17,253 nucleotides of DNA from Cyanobacteria bacterium OH_CBB_238 (GTDB lineage: Bacteria > Cyanobacteriota > Vampirovibrionia > Gastranaerophilales > Gastranaerophilaceae), in the NCBI GenBank assembly GCA_023409995.1, contig JAEYQN010000065.1, positions 1 through 17,253 of the forward strand, given 5' to 3'. Below are positions 1 to 7,141 of this stretch, in pieces; the first letter of the stretch is position 1, and every line of letters begins with the position of its first letter. A program made the translations under genes and the position numbers. Under the pieces are notes generated by a model, which made no database searches, was not told the origin of the DNA, and worked only from the letters and a program-made list of their open reading frames with translations.

Positions 1-1
1 A

Positions 2-457
2 AATAATTCAGTTCATTCTGTTGTTGTTATGACACCTAAAAAGTATAACGAATTGTATTCTAAGTTTAAAAATTTGAATAAACTTTTAGCTTGGGGGCAT
101 GCTAGAGCTATTGAAAATATATTGGAAAAAAGTCCTTGCACATATGCGTTGTCTGATAAATTCGGGGACGAACGTTTAATTCAAAATGCATTAATGAAAA
201 ATGGTAGAGAAATCAAATTAGATCAGCGAGTCAGGGCTGAAAGTGATATTGCGGTTGCTGCAGCTTCGATTATTGCAAGAGCAGAATTCGTTAAAAGAAT
301 GGATGAACTTGCTCTTAAATATGGCATTGATTTTCCTAAAGGAGCTTCAGATAAAGTTGTGCAAAAAGGAAAAGATTTTGTTAAAAAATATACGGTTAAT
401 GATTTAAATGAAGTTGCAAAGCTTCATTTTAAAACAACTATTGAGGTGTCTAAGTAA
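2..457 (+). CDS. rnhC: Ribonuclease HIII, 3' part (5' end outside window)
   Basis: The frame is open from the left edge, so the gene starts before the window. 151 codons are visible before the TAA. An internal ATG at 29 is not a credible start, because the residues before it (ending HSVVV) continue the same conserved block. RNase HIII removes RNA from RNA/DNA hybrids in the cytoplasm. The visible part matches the C-terminal half of the catalytic RNase H fold. It has a TPKKYNELY segment typical of HIII, a Ser-Asp acidic position after YAL, and a block reading AESDIAVAAASIIARAEF. The last of these is the HII/HIII signature with its acidic active-site residue. The N-terminal TBP-like domain that separates HIII from HII lies outside the window, so HIII over HII rests on these motifs. 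The gene lies 57 nt upstream of gcvT on the same strand. Confidence 0.85.
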   Translation, partial: NNSVHSVVVMTPKKYNELYSKFKNLNKLLAWGHARAIENILEKSPCTYALSDKFGDERLIQNALMKNGREIKLDQRVRAESDIAVAAASIIARAEFVKRMDELALKYGIDFPKGASDKVVQKGKDFVKKYTVNDLNEVAKLHFKTTIEVSK

Positions 458-463
458 AGTAGC

Positions 464-492
464 TTGACAAGACTAAAGAATTAAGCTAAAAA
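464..492 (+). promoter_or_regulatory. Candidate sigma70-type promoter for the gcv genes
   Basis: A perfect TTGACA lies at 464-469. It is followed after 17 nt by TAAAAA at 487-492, which matches 4 of 6 bases of TATAAT. Transcription would start near 499, just before the gcvT ribosome binding site. The 57-nt gap is too short for a glycine riboswitch. The -10 is weak and the region is AT-rich, so read-through from rnhC is an alternative. Confidence 0.35.
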
Positions 493-514
493 ACAGTAAT
501 GGAGGAGAGACAGG

Positions 515-1621
515 ATGACGAAAAAGACCTTTTTACATGAAGAACAACTTAAACTCGGTTCTCGTATGGTTGATTTTGCTGGATGGGAAATGCCTGTTCA
601 ATACTCAGGAATTATAGAAGAGCATAATACAGTTAGGAATAATGTGGGACTTTTTGATGTTTCGCATATGGGAGAAATTTTTGTTACAGGGCAAGATTCT
701 TTGATGTTCTTAGAAAAACTTGTGCCACAGAATGTTTCAAAATTAGTAGATGGAAAAGCTGTATATTGCCAATTAACCAATAAACAAGGTGGTATTATTG
801 ATGATCTTATTATCTATAAACTAGAAGATCATAGGTATTTACTTATTGTTAATGCTTCTCGTATAGACGAAGATTTAAATTGGTTAGTCAGAAATAAGTT
901 AGGCTTTGATGTTCAAATAGACAATCAGTCACATAATTATTCATTGCTGGCAGTACAAGGTCCAAAAGCAAAAGAATTAATAGAAAAAATGGGCTTACCA
1001 AAACATAAACAACCTGAGTTTTTCACAATAAAAACAGCAGAGTTAATGAATATAAATGTCTATATCTCAAGGACTGGGTATACTGGTGAAGACGGTTTTG
1101 AAATTCTTGTTAGAAATGAAGTCTCAGCTCTTTTATGGAATTATATATTAGAGTCAGGCTTAGAGTTTGGCATAAAGCCTATAGGGCTTGGTGCCAGAGA
1201 TACTTTGAGGCTTGAAGCAGCACTTCATCTATACGGAAACGATATGAATGAATCCATAACGCCTATTGAATCAATGTTGACTTGGTCGGTCTCAAAAAAT
1301 AAAACAGTTGAATATAATGGAAAAGATATTATTCTTGCTCAAATTCAGAATGGGGTTGAAAAAAAACTTGTCGGTTTTAAAATGATTGATAAGGCTATTC
1401 CAAGGCACGATTATGAAATCTTCTATAATGATGAAAAAATAGGAGTGGTGACCAGTGGCGGTTTTTCGCCTTCATTGAATGAAAATATTGGTTTAGGATA
1501 TATTTCAACTAAATATGATATTAAGGTTGACTCTCGAATTCAGATTATGGTAAGAAATAAGCTTTATAATGCGGTTGTTGTGAAGCGGCCGTTTGTAGAT
1601 AAAAAAAGTAAAGTGAATTAA
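515..1621 (+). CDS. gcvT: Glycine cleavage system T protein (aminomethyltransferase)
   Basis: GcvT transfers the methylene carbon of the aminomethyl-lipoyl group on H protein to tetrahydrofolate, giving 5,10-methylene-THF and ammonia. At 368 aa it is full family length. Visible family motifs are FAGWEMPVQY (about 21-30), DVSHMGE (48-53), GGIIDDLIIYK (92-102, with the conserved acidic residues at 96-97), LAVQGPKA (about 145), SRTGYTGEDGFEI, and GLGARDTLRLEAALHLYGNDM. The last is the folate-domain signature near residue 230. The C-terminal barrel is present (GFSPSLNENIGLGYI). The start is fixed by GGAGGAG at 501-507, 7 nt before the ATG. gcvH follows 19 nt after the stop, so the genes should be cotranscribed. 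Confidence 0.97.
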   Translation: MTKKTFLHEEQLKLGSRMVDFAGWEMPVQYSGIIEEHNTVRNNVGLFDVSHMGEIFVTGQDSLMFLEKLVPQNVSKLVDGKAVYCQLTNKQGGIIDDLIIYKLEDHRYLLIVNASRIDEDLNWLVRNKLGFDVQIDNQSHNYSLLAVQGPKAKELIEKMGLPKHKQPEFFTIKTAELMNINVYISRTGYTGEDGFEILVRNEVSALLWNYILESGLEFGIKPIGLGARDTLRLEAALHLYGNDMNESITPIESMLTWSVSKNKTVEYNGKDIILAQIQNGVEKKLVGFKMIDKAIPRHDYEIFYNDEKIGVVTSGGFSPSLNENIGLGYISTKYDIKVDSRIQIMVRNKLYNAVVVKRPFVDKKSKVN

Positions 1622-1640
1622 GTTATATAAGGAGAAACAA

Positions 1641-2021
1641 ATGAATTTGCCTGAAGGTATTTTATGTAGCAAAAGCCATGAATATGTTTATGAAAAAGGC
1701 GGAGTGCATATTATTGGTATTACTGATTTTGCAGTAGAACAACTAGGTGACATTGTATTTATAGAACTTCCGGATGAAGGGGCTCACTTTCATAAGGGTG
1801 AAGTTTTTGGAACAATTGAATCTGTGAAAGCTGCATCTGAGATGTATATGCCTGTGAGTGGAACTGTGAAAAAAGTCAACTCTGAACTTTTTGATAAACC
1901 GGAATTATTAAATGTCGATCCTTACGAAAAAGCTTGGCTTGTTGCCGTTGAGCCTGATAATTTTTCCTCGGATATAATTGATCTTTTGGAATATGACGAT
2001 TATAAGGAAGAAGTAAGCTAG
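1641..2021 (+). CDS. gcvH: Glycine cleavage system H protein (lipoyl carrier)
   Basis: GcvH is the lipoylated shuttle of the glycine cleavage complex. It takes the aminomethyl group from the P protein to the T protein and is reoxidised by the L protein. The 126 aa are typical in length. The lipoyl-domain hallmarks are all present: GITDFAVEQLGDIVFIELP (about 26-44), then GTIESVKAASEMYMPVSG, where Lys63 in ESVKAASE is the expected lipoylation site, and the C-terminal DPYEKAWLV. An AAGGAGA ribosome binding site lies just before the ATG. The gene sits between gcvT and gcvPA, with only 2 nt to gcvPA. No lipoate-attachment gene and no L-protein (dihydrolipoyl dehydrogenase) gene is in the window. 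Confidence 0.97.
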   Translation: MNLPEGILCSKSHEYVYEKGGVHIIGITDFAVEQLGDIVFIELPDEGAHFHKGEVFGTIESVKAASEMYMPVSGTVKKVNSELFDKPELLNVDPYEKAWLVAVEPDNFSSDIIDLLEYDDYKEEVS

Positions 2022-2023
2022 TT

Positions 2024-3322
2024 ATGAATAATTTTGCAGCTAATACAGACGAAATTAGAAAACAAATGATGCAAGATATGGGTATATCTTCTATTGAAGA
2101 ATTGTTTGATGTAATTCCTGAAGAAGTGAGGATAGACGGATTAAATTTACCTTTGCCGATGAGTGAATTGCAAGCTCAGTTGGAGCTTAAGTCCATAGCC
2201 TCTAAAAATAATACGGATTATAGTTGTTTTATTGGTGCAGGTGCATATAAAAGGTTTATACCAGCGGCAGTTCAAACAATTTCAAGTAGATTTGAATTTA
2301 ATACGGCATATACTCCGTATCAACCAGAAATTTCTCAAGGAACATTACAAGTTATATACGAATTTCAGTCAATGATCTGTGATTTGACGGGAATGGATGT
2401 TTCTAACGCATCTGTTTATGATGCTGCAAGTGCTTGTGCTGAAGCAGTACTTATGGCGGTTAGAATTTCTGGGAGGAATAAAATTTTAGTTTCAGAAGCA
2501 CTAAATCCTGAATATATTGCTGTTATAAAAACGTATGCAACTGCTGCTGATATTGATGTTGAATATATAAATCTAAAAGAATATAAAACAGATTTTTTAA
2601 CTATAGAAGAAAAAATTACTTCAAATGAGTATGCCGGAATAATAATTCAAACGCCAAACTATTATGGTTCGATAGAAAATATTAATTTCATTCATTCTAT
2701 TGCCAGAGATGCTAAGACACTTCTTATTGCTTGTGTTGATCCGGTTTCACTTTCAGTATTAAAAAAACCGGTATCATATGGGGCAGATATTGTTGTTGGT
2801 GACATTCAATCATTTGGTAATCCTCTTAACTACGGTGGACCATATGCTGGATTTATAGCAACTGTTGATAAATACAAAAGGCAATTACCGGGTAGGATCG
2901 TAGGACGAACTCTTGATGCTGAAGGACAGCAGGCCTTTACGTTGACTTTACAGGCCAGAGAACAACATATTAGAAGACAGAAGGCTACAAGCAATATTTG
3001 TTCAAATCAGGCATTGGTTGTCCTTAATTCCACAGTTTATTTATCAGTTATGGGTAAGCAAGGTCTGAAGCAGGTAGCATTTTTGAGTTCAAAAAATGCT
3101 CATGATTTATCGACAGGACTCAAAAATAAGGGTTATAAAATACTTAATTCTGATTTCTTTAATGAATTTGTATTAGAAATTGAAAATGCAGATGATTTTA
3201 TAAATAAAATGAGAAAAGAAAAAATATTGGCAGGAATTAAGCTTGATGATTCAAAAATTTTAGTATGTACCACAGAATTAAATACTGAAGTTGAAATTGA
3301 ATCATACATAAGTAAGTCATAA
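2024..3322 (+). CDS. gcvPA: Glycine dehydrogenase (decarboxylating) subunit 1
   Basis: This is the N-terminal-half subunit of a split P protein. In organisms with the split form, GcvPA and GcvPB together decarboxylate glycine on PLP and load the aminomethyl group on GcvH. The 432 aa fit GcvPA. Recognisable blocks are YSCFIGAGAYKRFIP (about 66-80), the YTPYQPEISQGTLQVIYEFQ signature (about 96-115), DAASACAEA (about 133), and the stretch around residues 300-330 with LQAREQHIRRQKATSNICSNQ. The gene starts 2 nt after gcvH. Its ribosome binding site (AAGGAAG at 2004-2010) lies inside gcvH, so translation is probably coupled. The PLP-lysine half, GcvPB, is not the next gene. An unrelated membrane glycosyltransferase follows after 17 nt, so GcvPB must be elsewhere if the pathway works. 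Confidence 0.95.
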   Translation: MNNFAANTDEIRKQMMQDMGISSIEELFDVIPEEVRIDGLNLPLPMSELQAQLELKSIASKNNTDYSCFIGAGAYKRFIPAAVQTISSRFEFNTAYTPYQPEISQGTLQVIYEFQSMICDLTGMDVSNASVYDAASACAEAVLMAVRISGRNKILVSEALNPEYIAVIKTYATAADIDVEYINLKEYKTDFLTIEEKITSNEYAGIIIQTPNYYGSIENINFIHSIARDAKTLLIACVDPVSLSVLKKPVSYGADIVVGDIQSFGNPLNYGGPYAGFIATVDKYKRQLPGRIVGRTLDAEGQQAFTLTLQAREQHIRRQKATSNICSNQALVVLNSTVYLSVMGKQGLKQVAFLSSKNAHDLSTGLKNKGYKILNSDFFNEFVLEIENADDFINKMRKEKILAGIKLDDSKILVCTTELNTEVEIESYISKS

Positions 3323-3339
3323 TAAGAGAGAGAAATAAT

Positions 3340-5019
3340 ATGGAATTTATAAAAAAACACCACGAAGTGCTTATATTTACTGCTATTTTAATTGTGTGTT
3401 ATTTATTGTTTTTTACTAATATGGGCAAGTATCCATTATTTGACGTTGATGAAACAAGATATGTTTCAATGGCTAGAGATATGCTTTTAAATAATAATTG
3501 GATGACTCTAAAATTGAATAATGAGTTCTTTTTTGAGAAACCACCTCTTTATTTCTGGTTAGTAAACTCATGTTTTCTTTTATTTGGGCAAATTAGTGAG
3601 GCTGTTGCTAGAATTCCTGGCGCTATATGTGCCACTGTTTCTGTACTGATGATGTATTTTTCTGGAAAAAAGGTTGCTTCTAATAAGTTTGCTTTGTTTT
3701 CGGCTCTGATATTAGCGACATCGTTTGAGTTTCTTATGCTAGCACGAGTTGCCATTCTAGATATTGTGTTAACGGCAATGATAATAATTTCTACATTGTC
3801 CGGATTCCTTACATTTTTCCTAGAGGAGAAAAAGAAAATTATTGCATGGTATGCTTTCTATATTTTCTCAGCTTTAGCCGTACTTACTAAGGGTATTCCA
3901 GGTTTTATTGTTCCTTTTGGAACTCTATTTATTTCATACTTGTTTGCCGGAAAAGTTAAAGATATTTTTAAAATAAAATATTTTGTTCCAGGAGTTATTT
4001 TATTCTTATTGATAACTTTGCCTTGGCATATAGCTATGTTGCAAGAACATGGACATCTTTTTTACCGTGAATATATTTATAAGCATCATATTGAAAGATT
4101 TGTAAATTCTAATGAATTGGGTAGAAAAGAGCCCTTCTATTTCTACATATTAGTTTTTATTGCTGGTTTTTTACCGTGGACACTATTCTTTATATCTATG
4201 TTAATTGATAAAATTAAAAGCTGTTATGTTAAAACAAAGTCTTATTTCTTTGAAAATAAAGAAAAGAGCCTTGCAAGTAAGTGGGAAGACTTTAATTCTC
4301 TTCATAAATTTTTGGCATTGAATATTGTTTTCTTTATATTTACTTTCTTGTTTTTCAGTTCCTCAAGCACAAAGCTTCCTACATATATCCTCCCAGCCTT
4401 TGCACCAGCTGCCTTCTTATTAGGTAATTATTGGGTAGAGCATATTGTTGGTTTAGAACACGATAGAAAAATTATGATATCTACTATTATCTTAAATTCA
4501 GTTCTTGTAATAGCTGCAATTGCTGCAATATTTACTCCTCTTTATCTTTCAGGTGACTTGTTAAAAGACGTGAATTTATTTAGAACGCCAGTTATTGTTT
4601 TGCTCTTTGTTGTGCCTTCAATTGGGATTTTCGCATCTATTGTTAAGCAAAGAATGCTAACCTTCTTTACAAATATAATATTAGTTATAGGTATTTCATT
4701 AATTGGATCCCTATATGTATTTAATTTTATTTGCAAGTTTGGTGAAAATGATCTGATTAACTTTGCAATAAAAGCAAAGAACGATAAAGTAAAATTAGCT
4801 ACGTATGACTTTGGTAGGAGATATAGCTTAATTTATTATTATGAAGGAGTTATTGACTTCCAAACAGAAAATGATGTTGATTGGCTAAAAAAATATTCCT
4901 CAGAAAACCCATCAGCGTATGTTGTTGTGAAATTAAAAAATCTTGAATCTTTTGACAGAAACTTTAAATATAAGGTAGTTGATACGGGCAAAAAATATTC
5001 ACTTGTAAAATTAAAATAA
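3340..5019 (+). CDS. ArnT/PMT-family membrane glycosyltransferase
   Basis: This 559-aa polytopic protein belongs to the GT-C fold family of ArnT and dolichyl-phosphate-mannose mannosyltransferases. These enzymes use a polyprenyl-phosphate sugar to glycosylate lipid A, protein or another acceptor on the outer face of the inner membrane. Seen in the sequence are a first membrane helix (about 9-27), then DVDETRYVSMARDML (35-49) carrying the acidic catalytic/metal pair of the first periplasmic loop, and FEKPPLYFW (65-73). Further on are LTKGIPGFIVP (about 185), LPWHIAMLQEHG (about 227), the YIYKHHIERF loop, and KLPTYILPAFAPAAFLLG (about 348). About a dozen hydrophobic segments are visible. The C-terminal 85 or so residues are soluble. 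The sugar and acceptor cannot be told from sequence. It follows gcvPA with its own GAGAG ribosome binding site and probably rides on the gcv transcript. Confidence 0.88.
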   Translation: MEFIKKHHEVLIFTAILIVCYLLFFTNMGKYPLFDVDETRYVSMARDMLLNNNWMTLKLNNEFFFEKPPLYFWLVNSCFLLFGQISEAVARIPGAICATVSVLMMYFSGKKVASNKFALFSALILATSFEFLMLARVAILDIVLTAMIIISTLSGFLTFFLEEKKKIIAWYAFYIFSALAVLTKGIPGFIVPFGTLFISYLFAGKVKDIFKIKYFVPGVILFLLITLPWHIAMLQEHGHLFYREYIYKHHIERFVNSNELGRKEPFYFYILVFIAGFLPWTLFFISMLIDKIKSCYVKTKSYFFENKEKSLASKWEDFNSLHKFLALNIVFFIFTFLFFSSSSTKLPTYILPAFAPAAFLLGNYWVEHIVGLEHDRKIMISTIILNSVLVIAAIAAIFTPLYLSGDLLKDVNLFRTPVIVLLFVVPSIGIFASIVKQRMLTFFTNIILVIGISLIGSLYVFNFICKFGENDLINFAIKAKNDKVKLATYDFGRRYSLIYYYEGVIDFQTENDVDWLKKYSSENPSAYVVVKLKNLESFDRNFKYKVVDTGKKYSLVKLK

Positions 5020-5044
5020 AAGAGGGCGTTAGCCCTCTTTTTTA
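5019..5044. terminator. Bidirectional Rho-independent terminator
   Basis: A perfect 7-bp G+C-rich stem has arms AGAGGGC at 5021-5027 and GCCCTCT at 5032-5038, with a GTTA loop. It is extended by A/T pairs on both sides. On the plus strand it is followed by T-rich sequence, ending the glycosyltransferase transcript. On the minus strand it is followed by TTTTATTTT, just after the cstA stop codon. It serves two convergent genes whose stop codons are only about 23 nt apart. Confidence 0.9.
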
Positions 5045-6958
5045 GACCGTTATTTCTTCTTTTTGTGTTGCTATCTTGTTCTTTTCTCTAAAGTGTTCAA
5101 GCCAAGTTTTTATTGAACTTAAGATTACTATAATTGCAAGAACAACAACAAGTACTACAAGAACCATATCAACTTTATAAGCTACGGCATCAGCTATTAA
5201 TTTTGCAGTTGCTGATTTTTCTTTAAACATAAAGAACATTTGCCATGCTGCAGTGAATGTCGCTGCAAACATGAACAACATTGGGATGAATGTAATAAAT
5301 GCATATTTATCTTTGCCCATTCTTAACAACATTGTTGTACCTATTGCAAAAGCAATACCTGCTAGAAGTTGGTTAGAGGCACCAAATAAAGGCCATATAG
5401 AAGAAATGTTGCCTGAGTAGATGAGGTAGCTCCAACTTAAGACCACTAACCCACTTGTTAATATTATGCCAGGTATCCAATTAGTTCGTTGAAGTGGTTT
5501 ATATATTTTTCCAAGAAATTCTTGTAGCAAGAACCTAGCTACTCTTGTTCCTGTGTCAACTGTTGTCAATATGAATAATGCTTCAAACGTAATTGCAAAA
5601 TTATACCAATATGGCATTAAGGATTTTAACCCAGGAATACTTCCAAATATTGATGCCATACCAACAGCGAGAGAAACCGCTCCTCCTGGTCTGCCGATTA
5701 TATCTGCTTGAACAAGGTTACTTAGTTCATGTACACTGTGAGGGTGGAATCCCATAGCCGTTAGTACGTCAATTGGTAATGTTGTATTAATTGCAAAATA
5801 ATCTCCAGGAATAAGCACTGTTGCTGCAATTAATGCCATTAATGATACAAAACCTTCTGTTAGCATTGCCCCATATCCAACTGCTGGAATATCTCGTTCG
5901 GATATTATCATTTTTGAAGATGTACCTGACGAAATAATAGCGTGGAATCCAGATATTGCTCCACATGCAATTGTTATAAATAAGAATGGGAATAATGGTC
6001 CGGGAATTATTGGTCCACCACCATGCACAAATTGAGTGAATGCAGGCATTTGCAAATCTGGTGCTAAGAAAATTACGCCGACCGCAAGCAGAGAGATTGT
6101 CCCAACTTTCATATATGTTGATAAGTATCCTCTAGGACATAGTAATAGCCAGACAGGAATTATTGAAGCAAAGAATCCGTATCCAGCCATTGCAAAAATA
6201 ATTGTATGTTTGTCTAAATTAAAGAATGGTTCTAAGAAAGATCCTTTGACGTGGTGCCCAAAAATTAATGCCAAAGCAAGCATTACGACACCGAAAATAG
6301 TTACTTGTTTGATATGATCAGGTCTGAATTTGAATAAGTAAACACCCATGATCATTGATATAGGTATGGTTGCAGCTATTGTAAATGTTCCCCAAGGATT
6401 TTCAAATAAAGCATTTACAACGGCAAAGCCTAAGCCGGCTAGCGTGATTACAATAATAAATAGTACAGCTAAAGATGCTGCAATACCTCCTACTGGTCCA
6501 ATCTCATCTTTAGCTATTTCTGCTATAGATTTTCCATTTTTTCTAACAGATGCTGTGAGTATTATCATATCGTGAACTGCCCCGCCTAGAGTTGCACCGA
6601 TTAATATCCATAAGAATCCAGGGAGATACCCAAATTGTGCTGCCAACATAGGTCCTATTAGGGGGCCAGCGCCTGCTATTGCGGCGAAATGGTGCCCAAA
6701 TAAAACCCATTTATTTGTTGGTACATAATCATTGCCATCGTTAATAGAGACAGCTGGAGTTGGGTTTGCTCCATCCAAACACAGTACCTTTGCTGCTAAA
6801 AACGATGCATAATACCGATAAGATATTGAATAAATACACAATGTGGCAACTATAAGCCATAGTGCATTTACTTTTTCACCAGGGTTAAAGACGCCACAAA
6901 CCCCAGCCAAAGAAATTGCTGCCAAAAGGCACACAAAGAACCAGAGAACTTTTTTCAT
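5042..6958 (-). CDS. cstA: CstA-family carbon-starvation / pyruvate-peptide transporter
   Basis: CstA-family proteins are inner-membrane secondary transporters. Characterised members take up pyruvate or peptides, often when carbon is scarce. The 638 aa are almost wholly hydrophobic, with roughly 16 or more membrane segments. The N-terminal family signature is clear: DGNDYVPTNKWVLFGHHFA (about 74-92), AIAGAGPLIGPMLAAQFGY (93-111) and GAVHDM (126-131). Further motifs are SGTSSKMI (about 345), the PGGAVSLAVGMA region (about 424) and FGASNQLLAGIA (about 527). The protein is shorter than the E. coli paralogues, which are about 700 aa. The start is supported by AAGGAA at 6964-6969, 5 nt upstream of the ATG. 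The gene appears monocistronic, with its own promoter and the shared terminator at 5019-5044. Substrate specificity cannot be read from sequence. Confidence 0.95.
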   Translation of the reverse strand: MKKVLWFFVCLLAAISLAGVCGVFNPGEKVNALWLIVATLCIYSISYRYYASFLAAKVLCLDGANPTPAVSINDGNDYVPTNKWVLFGHHFAAIAGAGPLIGPMLAAQFGYLPGFLWILIGATLGGAVHDMIILTASVRKNGKSIAEIAKDEIGPVGGIAASLAVLFIIVITLAGLGFAVVNALFENPWGTFTIAATIPISMIMGVYLFKFRPDHIKQVTIFGVVMLALALIFGHHVKGSFLEPFFNLDKHTIIFAMAGYGFFASIIPVWLLLCPRGYLSTYMKVGTISLLAVGVIFLAPDLQMPAFTQFVHGGGPIIPGPLFPFLFITIACGAISGFHAIISSGTSSKMIISERDIPAVGYGAMLTEGFVSLMALIAATVLIPGDYFAINTTLPIDVLTAMGFHPHSVHELSNLVQADIIGRPGGAVSLAVGMASIFGSIPGLKSLMPYWYNFAITFEALFILTTVDTGTRVARFLLQEFLGKIYKPLQRTNWIPGIILTSGLVVLSWSYLIYSGNISSIWPLFGASNQLLAGIAFAIGTTMLLRMGKDKYAFITFIPMLFMFAATFTAAWQMFFMFKEKSATAKLIADAVAYKVDMVLVVLVVVLAIIVILSSIKTWLEHFREKNKIATQKEEITV

Positions 6959-7021
6959 AACTATTCCTTTTAAACACTTGTGCTGCTGAAACTAAACGCA
7001 AAAATAAAATACTAACACTAT

Positions 7022-7030
7022 ATTATAACA
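7022..7030 (-). promoter_or_regulatory. Extended -10 promoter of cstA
   Basis: Read on the minus strand, this is TGTTATAAT: a perfect TATAAT preceded by the TGn extension, with no good -35 box upstream. Transcription would begin near 7015, leaving a leader of about 56 nt with AAGGAA before the cstA ATG. The same TGTTATAAT motif occurs upstream of the FliO-like gene. Confidence 0.55.
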
Positions 7031-7089
7031 CTTTGCTTTTTCGTTTACTAGTGAGTTTGTATGAAAAATATAGCACTAATTAGTAAAAA

Positions 7090-7104
7090 TGATAATAATT
7101 ATTA
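7090..7104. promoter_or_regulatory. Fur/PerR-like operator candidate upstream of cstA
   Basis: The 15 bases TGATAAT-A-ATTATTA match the Fur 7-1-7 consensus (TGATAAT-N-ATTATCA) at 13 of 14 informative positions. The site lies about 75 bp upstream of the predicted cstA start of transcription. That is an unusual place for a repressor site, and the surrounding DNA is extremely AT-rich, so a chance match is possible. Confidence 0.25.
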
Positions 7105-7116
7105 TTTTAATAATTA

Positions 7117-7141
7117 TTTTAATTCAGCAGATGAATTAAAA
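7117..7141 (-). terminator. AT-rich hairpin directly after uvrA
   Basis: A perfect 10-bp inverted repeat has arms TTTTAATTCA at 7117-7126 and TGAATTAAAA at 7132-7141, with a 5-nt loop. It starts immediately after the uvrA stop codon. Its position suits a transcript end for the aminotransferase-regulator-uvrA operon. The stem is A/T-rich and no clean U tract follows, so it may be a weak terminator or 3' stabilising stem. Confidence 0.4.

Noticed and set aside
458..514. Glycine riboswitch before gcvT
   Set aside because: The gap is only 57 nt and contains a ribosome binding site and promoter-like boxes. There is no room for the riboswitch aptamer and no matching stem pattern.
6036..6575. Two plus-strand open frames inside cstA
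   Set aside because: They lie antisense to a well-conserved membrane-protein gene, have no recognisable domains or ribosome binding sites, and follow from cstA codon bias.
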